A stretch of 64,000 nt of DNA from Onthophagus taurus (lineage: Eukaryota; Arthropoda; Insecta; Coleoptera; Scarabaeidae), in the NCBI RefSeq assembly GCF_036711975.1, contig NW_027248941.1:3162001-3226000 (forward strand), written 5' to 3'. This document shows, piece by piece, positions 47,532 through 58,969 of this stretch; within the stretch, counting starts at the first letter, position 1, and each line of letters opens with the position of its first letter. The notes beneath the pieces are model-generated. The model saw only the letters and a program-made list of their open reading frames with translations, was not told the origin of the DNA and searched no databases. A program made the position numbers and the translations under genes.

Positions 47532-49838
47532 TTAATTAGTATACAATTTAATTGTGCCGTCAGCCCCAGAACTGAAAACCCATGGTTGTAACGGATGAAA
47601 TTTAACAGAAAAAATTCCAAAATCATTAAAAGGATCGTGATCTTGAAACCTCTTTAACGGAACAATTAAAGGATTCTTCAATAAATCGTTATAAACCATT
47701 CCGTGTGATATGATTAAACTCCTATCGTCCGATCCTGACGCGAATAATGGATATCGTTTGTGGAAAGCAACTCCTCGGACAGCAGTTCCATGTAAACGTA
47801 ACGTCTGATAAGGCTTTGTACTTAAATCCAAATCGAACCACAATATTTTCCTGTCGTACGTCGCAACTAATAGGTTATCACCACCTGGGTGGATATCCAT
47901 CGTGGAAACCCACCTCGAATTTGTTAACAGTTTTTTGATTAATTGTTGTTTAAGTAAATCATAAACTCGCACATGTTTTTGTGTGGCAACAAATAAAAGT
48001 GGTTTAATGGGGTGGAATAAAACTGATTGAATGAGCCCTTTCGACTTTGAAAATGGTAATTGCGACCGTCTTTTCGATAATTGCGAGATTAAAACAGAAC
48101 GATTTTGTCCATCAGGCATAACGGAAGCGAAATAATCACCTTTTCCATGCCAACTTACTTGCGTTATCTCTTTAAAATGATTTAATATAATTCTAAATCC
48201 GTTTAAGTAATCGCTTTCATCGATTTCATTAATCCATTGAACGGATGTTGTGATTCGTTCACTTTGAATCGTTGTTTCTTGATTAAATTCTTTTAAAATA
48301 GAGTCGGTTTTCGATGAGATTAAAAAATCTCCTACATTTGGGTTTATCAATAAAACCCGATTATTTGAGGCCACTAAAATTAGAGATATTGATTGATTTG
48401 GGCACCATTCAATTGAACGGATGATTCCTTTTGTGTTAAACGTTTTCAAACATCTTCCGGTGTTTACTTCCCAAATTTTTACTGTTTCATCGTCAGAACC
48501 AGAAGCTAAATATTGTCCAGTTTTATCTAAAGTTATACAACGAACCATATCACTGTGACCTTTGTATTCTATTGAGAGAACTGTTGGGAATGGTTGTAAA
48601 TCTCTTGGCGATGGGAGTTTGGGTACTAAAGCTTCCGGTTCAATTGTTAATTTCATTTTTATAGCTCGAGGGCATAAATATAAATCTAAGCAACGTAAGA
48701 AACGTTCTTTTATATACCTAGAGTACGCGGGAACTTTGCGTAAAGATTCATATTTTTGTGGTAAAAAGTGTAATTTCCTTTCAATTGGATTACTTTTTTG
48801 TTTATTCCATTTCTTCAATTCTCTCTCGTCAAACAAATACTCTGAAGGTGGGTTATAACTTTCAGCATGACCTGGAAGTAACCGTTTTGGGGCTTTAATA
48901 TGTTTATGAATACGCCGCATCTCTTCCGGTTGATCATCAGTACCCCACAACATATAAAAGTGTGGTTCTTTCTTCGCCCGTAACTTTTCCTCCTCTTCCC
49001 TAGTTTTAATCCATCCCATTTTTAATGCGTGAACCAATTTTGCAACTTTTCTTGCTTCATTTTTACTTGGCAAAAAGGATCGTTTGTGTTCGGGGAATTT
49101 TCTAACGGGCATTTCCATTACTTCGGAAGTGAACCATTCGATCCAAGGGGCATATTCTTCGAAATTTTCATCGGGAATCTTCCCGCCGTGTATTCTCTTT
49201 ATTAAATTAATATCTTGGTCGGTTAAAACAACATCTTGACCCGTTTGTGGGTCTTTGACTGTTCGCCAAAAATTGGGATCTTCAATTCGCTTTAAAAAAT
49301 TATCAATGTTATCCCCCGTTTCCGGTTTTATAATTTGTTTTCCATCCCAATCATAACCGAAATGTTTATAATCATTGTACCAATTTTTTGGAACATTTCC
49401 GATTGTATTACGGATATCTTCTTCATCGGAAGTATCATAATCTTCGTATTCATTTTTTTTTGATTTAATTTTTGTCGGTTTTAATTTATTTTCAGTGAAT
49501 TCTTTTGTTGATTCTTGATTTTCTTTGATTTCCTCATCATTTTCGTTATCTCCATCATCTTCATCCTCACTGCCATCATTTTCATCATAATCACTCTCTT
49601 CTTCTTCATTGAAATCATCTGATTCTTCTGCGGATGTTGCCTCCTCATCGGTTTCAAAATCTTCTTCATCTTCTTCATAACTTTCAGAATCATTACTATC
49701 CAATTCATTCATTTCGTTGAGTAAATCATTGTCCTATTTAGAGTTAAAATCAAACTAATTACATTTCTCGTTATTTATAATAAAACTTACGCTTTCTTTA
49801 ATTTCTGGAGGTTTGGGTGGATTTACTTTTCTTTTCAT
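47532..49838 (-). CDS. BOP1: Ribosome biogenesis protein BOP1
   Basis: WD40 subunit of the PeBoW complex (Pes1-Bop1-WDR12), needed for 28S/5.8S rRNA maturation in the nucleolus. Exons 49791-49838 and 47532-49733 give 2250 nt (749 residues). Exon 1 encodes only MKRKVNPPKPPEIKES. A long Asp/Glu/Ser tract follows at about residues 20-85. The family-specific BOP1NT region comes next (IGNVPKNWYNDYKHFGYDWD, FPEHKRSFLPSKNEARKVAK, LLPGHAESYNPPSEYLFDE, FLRCLDLYLCPRAIKMKL). WD40 repeats fill the C-terminal 350 residues (GQYLASGSDDETVKIWEVNT, PLFASGSDDRSLI, PWVFSSGADGTIKLYTN). Confidence 0.97.
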
Positions 49839-50150
49839 GATCGATTTATTTCTAAAATTAAGCAATAGCGGTATTTTTTGAATATAGTCTATTATGAACG
49901 CATGTGGTTGTTGTTTTGAGGTTATGTGGATTTGGGGATTTTTATTTTTCCAAAAATTAAAAAAAATTATTTAATTAAATTAATTAAACTTTTTTTAAAA
50001 TAATCTTATAAAATTAATTTTTTTATCAATTTATTTATACAATTATAAATATAGGTATAACAATTAAGAATAACAGTATTTTTGTGGTGATTTTAATTTT
50101 TTGAAAGTTGGTCATCACTAAAAGTGACATTTAAGGTTATTACGTTTTGA
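49839..50150. promoter_or_regulatory. Bidirectional promoter region BOP1 / DJ-1
   Basis: 312 bp separate two divergent start codons. TTTTGAGGTTATGT lies at 49914-49927, 76 bp upstream of BOP1. The rest is A/T runs. No other feature seen. Confidence 0.45.
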
Positions 50151-50933
50151 ATGTTTTCAATCGCTTTAAAACTTACAAATAATCGCCTTTTCGACCAATT
50201 TAAATTGAAAACATCCACCAGTTTATTAAATCGGGTATTAGAAATGTCCAAGTGTCCCATTCCTCCGAAAACAGCCTTAGTTTTTTTGGCTGAAGGAGCC
50301 GAAGAAATGGAATTTGTTATCGCTGCTGACGTTCTTCGTAGAGCCGGGGTAATACCTTTTAATTCCTTTATTCAACTGAAAATAAAACGGTCATTATTAA
50401 AAAGATTGGAGTAACAGTAGCCGGCATTCCCGATAACTGCCCAATACTCTGTAGTCGTGACATTGTGATTAAACCCGATATTGGGATAGCTGAAGCTTTA
50501 AAAAAGGACTATGATGCGTTGGTTTTACCTGGGGGATTAGGTGGATCCAAAGCGCTTTCTTGTTCTTTGGAAGTTGGAAAAATGCTTAAAAAGCAAGAAG
50601 AAAGAGGAGATGTTATCGCTGCGATTTGCGCAGGTTAAATTTGATTTATAGTAATACAAAAAAATAATTATGCCAAGCATTTTAGCCCCAACAGCTTTAA
50701 AAGCACACAGCATCGCATTAGGAAAAAGAATCACGTCTTATCCGACAGTTAAAGAGCAACTGATCGAAGGTGGTTTGTATTCTTATTTAGAAGATAAAGT
50801 GGTAGTTGATTCGAATGTTATAACAAGTAGAGGACCTGGTACCGCTTATGATTTTGCTTTGGCAATTGTTGAGAAATTAGTTGGAAAAGAAAAAGCAAGC
50901 GAAGTTGCTAGAGCAATGTTAATTAAATATTAA
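50151..50933 (+). CDS. dj-1beta: Protein DJ-1 (PARK7 homologue)
   Basis: Redox-sensing DJ-1/PfpI-fold protein with protective roles against oxidative stress. Exons 50151-50348, 50405-50633 and 50686-50933 sum to 675 nt (224 residues). Landmarks are LAEGAEEMEFVIAADVLRRAG (with the conserved Glu), GIPDNCPILCSRD, LVLPGGLGGSKAL, the reactive-cysteine loop AAICAGPTAL and ITSRGPGTAYDFALAIVE. Animal DJ-1 is about 190 residues. The extra 31 residues before MSKCPIPPKT are basic and amphipathic with no acidic residue in the first 14, resembling a mitochondrial presequence. Translation could start at either methionine. Confidence 0.95.
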
Positions 50934-51016
50934 CAATAAAATTGAGGTTATGTTAAAAAATTTTGACAGATGTCAAATTATTTATTACATATAAAAATAG
51001 ATTTTTTTCAATATAT

Positions 51017-52331
51017 TTATGAATATTCTTTGAGTAAATTTCCTGCGATAACTAATTTCTGTATTTCTGATGTTCCTTCATAAATTTCCGTGATTCTAGC
51101 ATCCCTATAAAACCGTTCAGCAGGCATCTCGGAAACATATCCCATTCCACCTAAAATCTGTATACATTGATGGCTTAAAAATGTTGCTGCTTCGCTCGCA
51201 GCTAATTTAGCCATAGCTGCTTCTTTTGTGTACGGTTTTTTGTTATCTTTTAACCAAGCGGCTCTCCATGTTAATAATCGAGCTGAGTCTAATTGTAGAG
51301 CCATTTCCGCTAATTTATTTTGAATCGTTTGTAATTTAGTTAAGGGCTTTCCAAATGCTAACCTTTTATTTGCGTATTCGATGGCAACTTCTAACGAGGC
51401 TTGCGCAATACCTAAAGCCTGCGAGGCAATTCCAATTCGACCCGAATCTAACGTCATCATTGCAATTTTAAAACCCATTCCGGGTTGGCCTAATAAATTT
51501 TCTTTCGGGATCGAACAATCTTCGAAAATTAACGAGCAAGTACTTGAACCTCTTATTCCCAATTTATCTTCTTTTTTACCCAAATCTAATCCCGGAGTCG
51601 GCTTCGAGGTTATTATAGCGGAAATACCTTTATGTTTCATTGATTTATCAGTTGTTGCAAATACAACTGACGCTTCACTCTCATATCCATTGGTTATCCA
51701 GGCTTTCGTTCCATTCAAAATGTATGAGTCTCCTTTTAACGTTGCTGTTGTTGATGCTGCACCCGCATCGGAACCATTTCCAGGTTCTGATAAAGCAAAA
51801 CAACCAACCTTTTCACCCGTAGTAAATGGGGTTATGTATTTTTGTTTTTGTGAATCGTTTCCGAAATGTAAAATAGGACCAAGATAAAGGGAATTATTTA
51901 CTGACATTATAACACCGCAACTTGCACATCTAAAATTTAATTAATTAAAAAATTAATTAATTTATTTATTGTTGGTTACCCCCTTGAAATTTCTTCCATG
52001 GCTATAGCGTATGCTAAATAATCTAAACCGGTTCCTCCGTAACTTTCAGGAACTTCAACTGCCATCAATCCGAGTTCACCCATTGTTTTAATTTGTTCTT
52101 TCGGGTATAAATGTTCCTTATCGATTTTTGAAGCTATCGGTTTTAATTCGCCCTCTGCGAAATCCCTGCATGATTTTTGTAGCATTTGGTGGGTTTCCGG
52201 AAGGGAATTTAATGAAGCAATTGTTCGTTTAATTAAATTTGAACCTAAAAATATCATTTATATAATTAGAAATTTTTTTTTTGAGATCTTTTGTTACCTA
52301 AAAACGGTCTAAAATTTCTTAATAAAGCCAT
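51017..52331 (-). CDS. ACADS: Short-chain acyl-CoA dehydrogenase, mitochondrial
   Basis: Flavoenzyme of fatty-acid beta-oxidation that introduces the 2,3-double bond in C4-C6 acyl-CoA. Exons 52298-52331, 51980-52244 and 51017-51929 sum to 1212 nt (403 residues, the usual length). The leader [20 protein letters not shown] is basic and fits mitochondrial import. [19 protein letters not shown] is the FAD/substrate signature. [37 protein letters not shown] and [18 protein letters not shown] follow. The catalytic glutamate lies in [20 protein letters not shown]. It corresponds to Drosophila Arc42-type SCAD. Divergent from the MEAK7-like gene. Confidence 0.96.
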
Positions 52332-52840
52332 AATTATTAATTATTTTAATTATATTGTTACCCTTTGATATTTATGAACTTTGTACTTTGTTATTGTAAT
52401 ATGATTGTAATTGAGGTTATGTCATTTATTTTTATTTTTTATCAATTTAATTTTTAAATTTTATATTCAATTTTTATTGTTATTGTTACATTAATCCTTT
52501 TTTTATATATGGAAATTATTTTAATAATTATCTGCTTTAAGTTAGCAACATATGATTAAATTAGTACAAATGTTTATTTGGTTAAATTCTAATTAGCACA
52601 AATTATCATTAATTTTGAAATATTCCTTTCGCGCAACAGGTGGCGTAAACTGAAAAAGTGTCATGTGTCAAAAAAAAATCTGTCATCAGTCGCTCGCTGA
52701 CCCTTCACCTCGTCAGTGTTTCAAACGTAATTTTTTTTCTTTTTAGTTTTTAAGACCACACGGATTCTTCCGTATTTTCTTAAAAAAATGCGACCCCTTT
52801 AGCGAATAAGACCACCATCATCGCCCATTTGGAGAATAAG
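52332..52840. promoter_or_regulatory. Divergent promoter region ACADS / MEAK7-like
   Basis: 509 bp between start codons. TTGAGGTTATGT lies at 52411-52422, 80 bp upstream of ACADS. A less AT-rich block at about 52630-52840 probably holds the 5' UTR of the plus-strand gene. No ORF or repeat seen. Confidence 0.45.
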
Positions 52841-55237
52841 ATGGGGAACCACGCGTCGTCGAATGGGGCTAGTTTGAAACGGGGCGGTGCGTTCACGATC
52901 GGTTCAAGTACTCAAAGGGAACGAAAAAAAAGTTTGGCTAAATCGGAAAATAGTACGGGTGGAGGTGGTACAACTAGCGGAGATGAAATAGAATCGGTTC
53001 CAACGATTATGTCTCCGGTTGAAAAACTCGCAAAGGTATTTTTATAATTACGTTAAAAGGAATCAAATAAATATGTTGCGAATTTAAACAAAATGAAAAC
53101 AATAGAATGTTAGGTTTAGTGTGAAGTTAGGAAAAGTTTTTTAATCTTATCTAAATAAAATATTTCGCGTGATCTCATAAAAAAGGGATTTTAAACCTTT
53201 TTTAGATTTAATTTTTTGTAAAGAAAAATCGTTGCTTATTCATCATGACTTGATACGCGTGATTAAATTTTTATTAATATTACAATTTGATTTCAACATA
53301 ACCTCAATATAAAACCAAAATGAATGTTTTTTTAATTTTTAGGTTAATTAATTTTTTTATTTTTAGATCTTGACTGAGAAATCAAAAGAAGATGAAGGTG
53401 TGAACGGTGTGAGCCTATCAACATTTACCGTAAATTTATAATTTAATTTTTAATTTATTGAACCTAAAACAAATTTTTCTTTCAAAAATCTGGCTTTTCG
53501 CCTTCTTTTCAACAATCGAATAAAACAGCTTTATTTGTTTCCTCGATATCAACTTTTGGCTGAGAAGCTCTTCAATCATTTTCATCGGCAATCAAACAGT
53601 TTACGATCTTATATTACAACCAGTGATTTTAAAATGCAAACGGAAAAATTTCTCGCTGTAAGTATTAAATCGGTTCCAAAAAAAATTTATTATAATTTTT
53701 TTTAATTAGATACTGGATGACGCTTCAGCAATTGATATAATCGTCCGAATGTATTCTGTTTATGATGCAACGAAAGAAAACGCGTTTGTTACACCCGAAT
53801 CGTTACGAAGTCTTCTGATGTGCTCTTATCATATAGCAATGGACCATTACAGTGAAGGTCCACAAATGTGCCTCTTAATAAATAAGACGTTAAAAGCAGT
53901 CGTTGATAGTTGTTTTCATTCGAAAACGCAACTTTCAATGCAGTTTGTGTCACATTGGTTGGCGGCGAATACCCCTAGATTATTGCTGCCAATTCATCGG
54001 TATTGCGTGCATTGTTTAGCAACTTCTTATCGTACTTTGGAAATTGATGGACCTCCTCTAGCGGCAGGTAAAACAATTTAATTTGTGAACGTACTCAAAT
54101 TAATTTTTCCGAACGTATCCCAAATGACATTTAACCTTGATTGTAAGGTTAATTTATCTTTTTTAATATTTGTTTAGCGAAAATGGAAAAGTTCCTTGTG
54201 GATAATAAAAGTGGTGAAGGTATTTTTGTTGTTGGGTTGTTTGTTGTGGTTTTTTTTTTGAATTTTAGTTAAGTATTGTTTTAAATTAATTCTTTGTGGT
54301 AAATTGTTTAGGGTTAGAATTAGCGACGCCGGTGTTGGATCAACCGCCGATTTTCGGGGATAAACCCCCGCACCCTCATTTACTTCAAATGAGTATGTCT
54401 TGGTTGCTAGCGGGTGCTTTAAGTCCGAATTATTCGAGACCTAGGCGGGCTAATTCACCCAGTAATAGCGGAACAGGTAAATTAATTAATTATTTTAATT
54501 ATAATTTTTTATTAATTTAATTTTTAGGTTTAGCAAGTGTAAATTTCTTAACTAAACTTTTGTTCGCGGTGCCGTCTCATTGGTTAATCCTCTATGATTC
54601 TAATGAACAAGGTTTGGGAGCTAATCGGTTCCTCCACCACGTTTTGGCTTATAAAGGACCGACGTTAATTTTAATAAAAGCTGGTGATGGGTCACTTTTT
54701 TGCATCGCTTCGTCTTGTGAGTGGAAAGAGTCCCATTTGTATTGGGGAGGAGAAGATTGCGCCGCATTTCAATTATTACCGAAGTAACAAATTATTTTAA
54801 AGTTATTTTTATTTGTTAAATTGTTTGTTTTTAGATTTTTACTCCTCGAAAAAGGTTCGAAGATGCTCTACTTAAACACAACGGTTCGGGGTTACCCGCA
54901 AGGATTGCGGGCAGGGAAAGATCCCAGAAATCCAATAATTTCCGTTGACGGAGGATTTGAAAAGGTTAGTTCATTTTATTTATGAACATTTACAAATTTG
55001 CAATGAATATTTTAGTTTGAGTTTCGTAAAATTCCACTTTCGATAAGTTGTATTGAGGTGTGGGGTTGCGGCGATCAAAGTAGCCGTGAAACGCAGTTGG
55101 ATATTAAAAAATGGCAGTTTAAAGAAGCTGAAAGGCAACAAACTGTCAAATTGAGCGCTGCTGATTGGCTGGATCATCCGGATAGGTATTTATTAGAGCT
55201 TGCTGGGCGCCCAGTTTATAACCAAAAGCAAACTTAA
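52841..55237 (+). CDS. TLDc-domain protein, EAK-7/MEAK7-like
   Basis: Nine exons (52841-53035, 53367-53429, 53529-53657, 53710-54067, 54178-54219, 54312-54476, 54528-54783, 54835-54964, 55016-55237) sum to 1560 nt (519 residues). I start at MGNHASSNGAS, not the ATG 12 nt upstream, because Met-Gly with a small residue at 6 is an N-myristoylation signal, as in MEAK7. The N-terminal half is helical (FPRYQLLAEKLFNHFHRQ). The C-terminal TLDc domain reads LLFAVPSHWLILYDSNEQG, GPTLILIKAGDGSLFCIASS, WGGEDCAAFQLLPK and IEVWGCGD, ending LDHPDRYLLELAGRP. MEAK7 is a lysosomal mTOR regulator; the family is clear but orthology is inferred from architecture. Other TLDc proteins (OXR1, NCOA7, TBC1D24) lack the myristoylation start. 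Confidence 0.82.
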
Positions 55238-55874
55238 AACGATTTAAATTAGATTTTTAAAAACTTTTTTAGCACAAAGTGCCATTTTTTGAAACAAACT
55301 TATTCCATCTTATCTTAATTACCTCTCCCCCTCCCCCCTTTTTTTACTCCCGTTATGTTTAGTCCCTGAATCCGAAACCGGATGTACTTAACAAATGAAA
55401 TATTGAGTTTAAAGTATTCTTTTTGTGTTTTTGAGTTCGTTAAGGTTCTATTTTTGACTCTTCTTGTCTTATTTCCTTTTTGTCCAATTCCCCTTTTAAT
55501 CTTAACCTAAAAAAATGTTTTTCAGAGAAAACTAAGTTTTATAATATTGTGACTGATAAATGATGATATAAATAATGAAAAAGAATTAAAAATTAAACGA
55601 AACGTGATAGAGTCGTGTACTTAGGAAACTTGTCGCGGTATTTTATTACAAAACAATTTGTTAAATTATTACTATTATTATTATTGAATTGTGAGAGAAT
55701 ATATTATTGATTTATAAAGAAAAAATATGTTTTATTTCTTTAATTTAATCTGTGTAGAGTTGTTTTAGGAAAGAAATGGGAGATATCAGCTTGGATGGAG
55801 GCGCAATATAGACGGAGGTTATATATATTTTAACAAAGTTTTGAACAAACTACTAACAATAAATCAACAATTTA
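55238..55874. other. Convergent intergenic region MEAK7-like / COQ5
   Basis: 3' UTR sequence of the TLDc gene. TATTA repeats lie near 55668-55683 and polyadenylation-like words near 55570-55590. Nothing coding seen. Confidence 0.45.
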
Positions 55875-56780
55875 TTATAATTTAAATCCTGAATGGATAG
55901 CAACAATCCCCATCGTAAGATTTTCATAAGAAACTTCTCTGAAACCAGCCTTCTCAATCAAATTTTTAAAATTTTCTTGATTAGGAAATTTTCTTATACT
56001 CTCAACTAAATACTGATAAGGTTGCCATTGACCTGCGATTAAATGCCCCATAACCGGGATAACTTGAAAACTATATAAATCGTAAAACCATTGTGCTAAA
56101 GGATACTCTAATTGCGTAAATTCGAGACACAAAAATCTTCCTCCCGGTTGTAAAACCCGATACGCTTCCTTCAAAACTTTATCGATATGCGTCACATTTC
56201 GTATTCCAAAAGCTATGGTGTACGCGTTAAAACTGTCATTTTCAAATGGTAGGTTTTCCGCATCGCCTTTTTGCCAAGTAATTAACGATGAATCATGATT
56301 AAGTCGCTTCGAACGAATTTTTCCTACATCGAGCATGTGCGAATTAATATCGCAAACTTTAACATGACATCCTTTCGCGTTTTCGGTCGATTTTACGTAA
56401 TCCAAAAACCGAAATGCAATATCACCTGTGCCACCAGCTACATCTAATAGCTTTGTATTCTTCGTTGGGTTCAATTTTTTCATAAAAATGTCTTTCCAAA
56501 TACGGTGAATGCCAATGGACATTACATCGTTCATTATATCATAATTATCAGCAACATCTTCAAAAACCTTATGTACTAAAATTAAAAAAAGTTATTTTGG
56601 TTTGCTTGGGATGTTTTGATTACCTTTATGGACTTTTTCGTTTTCTTTAACCGTTTGAAACCCAAAATGAGTCGTGTTTTTTTCCGTTTTGAGGTTATGT
56701 GTGTTCGACAATAATCTTAATGACTGTATTAAAATCACATTTGAGGGTCTTAAAAGTATTTTAAGATGATTTTTTGCCAT
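55875..56780 (-). CDS. COQ5: COQ5, ubiquinone-biosynthesis C-methyltransferase
   Basis: SAM-dependent methyltransferase (2-methoxy-6-polyprenyl-1,4-benzoquinol methylase) of the mitochondrial CoQ synthome. Exons 56624-56780 and 55875-56575 sum to 858 nt (285 residues). The leader MAKNHLKILLRPSNVILIQS is basic. HFGFQTVKENEKVHK and FEDVADNYDIMNDVMSIGIH mark the UbiE/COQ5 family. The SAM-binding motifs are LLDVAGGTGDIAFRFLDYV, GDAENLPFENDSFNAYTIAF with GIRNV, and RVLQPGGRFLCLEF. The C-terminus NLTMGIVAIHSGFKL is diagnostic. A TGAGGTTATGTG word lies inside exon 1 at about 56692. Confidence 0.96.
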
Positions 56781-56944
56781 TTTAGTTTCGTTTTAAATGA
56801 TTTTTTTAATATTCTTATTATTTATTTTTATTACGTTATTAGAGGTAACCTAAAAAAAAATGAACCCTAAAAAGAAAATTGACAGGTTATACAAAATAAA
56901 CGTGAATTTAGCTTCGATATATTTTAATTAATTTATAATTTTAT

Positions 56945-58552
56945 TTAACATTTATGTTTTTCGATGAACGATCGATAATAATAAACGTTTGTGTACATCC
57001 TGGGCGCGTTCGTTATGCAATCAGCGATTCCATAAGAAACAATTCCGATTAATTCTTTATTGGCAACCAAAGGTCCACCGGAATCGCCCTAACAAGAGAA
57101 AAAATTAATATATTAATAATTTTTATTCTTTTCGTCCAATATTATTTTTAATTCGTTCCCAATTAATAGAATGTTGGATAAACTCATTAAGTTGTTCTTC
57201 TTTTTCAAATCGACAGGTGGCGGCACAATTAAAGAAGCACGAACCGAAAAGAATCATCGCAATTCCAATCCAAGCGATAAAATAACTCCAATTGTAAGTA
57301 AATGTTGAATTTCTATCGACGATGTCATTCCAAGCCATCTTTTCGTATACAATTCCTCCGTGGAATGCCCCCATTGCAATTATAAAACTAAAAAATCCTA
57401 TTAAACTCATAATTGAGTTACAACTTAGAAATTTTGAGGTCCATTGGCAACAACAAGTGATATAAATCACCGTTAAAAGTAGAAGAATTAAGGACCACCC
57501 GATAATGAAAAAAGCCATCGTCGTTCGAGTGCAATGTAATTTTCCTAATTGTTCGATTGTCAATTCACTTTCCGGTATGTTTTTGAGGTCATAATTGATG
57601 TAATGGCAGGTTTCTTTTAAACTCGGCGGTTGTTCTTTTATAAAACACAAATAAAAAATTCCAACCTTTCTACTAAAATATTGTTGTTCGGTCGAGTTGA
57701 TTTTTCCTACGTTAACATCCACTTGGTACCAATAGGGGGTTGAAATCGACACAAAAATTATTCCTAATCCCATAAACGATGAAATTAAAGCAAGGAAAAT
57801 TACCATTCCAACTGAACAAGACATTTTTTATCGATTTAATTGAATCAGAATTTTGTATGTAAATCATAATAAGTTCTCAATGTGACATAATTTTGACATT
57901 CATACAATTTTTTTTTGGTACTTATAAAAATAAAAAACTAAATTTTCTACGGTATTTTTACCTTACAAGGTCCACTGCCATCCGTACTTTCAGCACAAAT
58001 TTGCGTTTCATCATAAAACGGGTTCTCATCTTCACATTCTTCCGAATCGATAACATTAACAATCGCGTATTTTAACTCTTTGGATACAATGCTAGTTTTG
58101 GTTTGGCCCCAACCTGAAACGATTGCTTTCGTATTCGGTTTAACCAGTTTTTGCGCGATTTTAATCGTTTTTATTCTATCGCTTTCTTGTAGAGTGTTCA
58201 TCAAACATAAAACGGCTATGTCATTACTAGCTTTATTTTCATCATAATCTGGATGTGGTATTGAACATTTTACTTGGTGAGCATGTTTAATATCGGGATT
58301 ATAAACTCCGGCGATCACTCTTAATCGTTTCGGGTCGGAACATTTTAAAACACAATGAGCTGCAGTTAAAATTTTATTTTTGCCAATTAAAGCACCACCG
58401 CAAATTGTTAAATATTTTTCTTCGATCTCACATTGAACCATCACTTGGTAAGGAAATTTTGTTATCGTTTCGGCTTTTTCTCCACCTATTATGCGTTCTT
58501 GTGGGATTGAATCAACGAAATTAAAAGAAAAAAATAGAAGTAGACGATACAT
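56945..58552 (-). CDS. Secreted trypsin-like serine protease
   Basis: S1-family protease. Exons 57962-58552 and 56945-57088 sum to 735 nt (244 residues). MYRLLLFFSFNFVDS is a signal peptide. IPQER then IIGGEKAE marks the activation cleavage site. The catalytic triad is present: His in LTAAHC, Asp in NDIAVLCL, and Ser in KGDSGGPLVANKEL, which is formed only across the splice (GGACCTTGTAAG joined to GGCGATTCC). Six or more cysteines match the usual disulphides. The residue six before the catalytic Ser, a specificity determinant, is Gly in DGSGPCKGDSGG, so elastase- or chymotrypsin-like preference is more likely than trypsin-like. The 873-bp intron holds a whole second gene on the same strand. 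Confidence 0.93.
57123..57824 (-). CDS. Four-pass claudin/PMP22-like membrane protein, nested gene
   Basis: Intronless ORF of 233 residues wholly inside the last intron of the serine protease, same strand. Four hydrophobic segments lie at about residues 5-28 (VGMVIFLALISSFMGLGIIF), 105-127, 136-158 and 180-202. The first extracellular loop has STPYWYQVDV, GIFYLCF and a cysteine pair, resembling the W-GLW-C-C pattern of claudin/PMP22/Clc-like proteins, with N-glycosylation sequons (NST, NWS). A cytosolic tail ends NNIGRKE. The stop codon lies 34 nt before the host acceptor, so the transcript must either end in host exon 2 (AATAAA on the minus strand at 57056-57061) or end within those few bases. 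Exact family membership is uncertain. Confidence 0.8.
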   Translation of the reverse strand: MSCSVGMVIFLALISSFMGLGIIFVSISTPYWYQVDVNVGKINSTEQQYFSRKVGIFYLCFIKEQPPSLKETCHYINYDLKNIPESELTIEQLGKLHCTRTTMAFFIIGWSLILLLLTVIYITCCCQWTSKFLSCNSIMSLIGFFSFIIAMGAFHGGIVYEKMAWNDIVDRNSTFTYNWSYFIAWIGIAMILFGSCFFNCAATCRFEKEEQLNEFIQHSINWERIKNNIGRKE

Positions 58553-58969
58553 TTTAATCACAAAACACACTTATTATTACTTTATACTTTTTAGTTTACG
58601 GTCTAGTATTTAAACAATTACGATGACTCATCTTTTAATTTTTTATTGCGTTTTTTTTACATGAATAATGATAACAAACAGTACTTAAGTGTACTAGAAA
58701 TAATTAAAATTCTTTCTAATAACACATACAAAACAATTCCTTTTATTTATTGTAAAAGTTTACATACAATGCGATCAAGAAAGCCGGTCCGTTAGAAACT
58801 ACTATCCCTAGCGCTTGATACCAATACTTACTGCCCTCGTCACACCGGTCATACCCTCGTACTTGTTTTAAATAGTGATGGGGAAATGGGAGGAAACTTT
58901 TAGTCCTTTTAGTTAAGTAAACACAACCTTAACAACTCATAGGCACAAAATTAAAAATGTTACTCTCAG
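58553..58969. other. Upstream flank of the serine protease before the satellite
   Basis: Probably the protease promoter and 5' UTR next to 58552, then about 300 bp of unremarkable sequence that becomes less AT-rich toward 58970. No ORF or repeat seen. Confidence 0.4.

Noticed and set aside
51381-51887. Plus-strand 168-codon ORF
   Set aside because: Antisense shadow of the acyl-CoA dehydrogenase; no recognisable protein.
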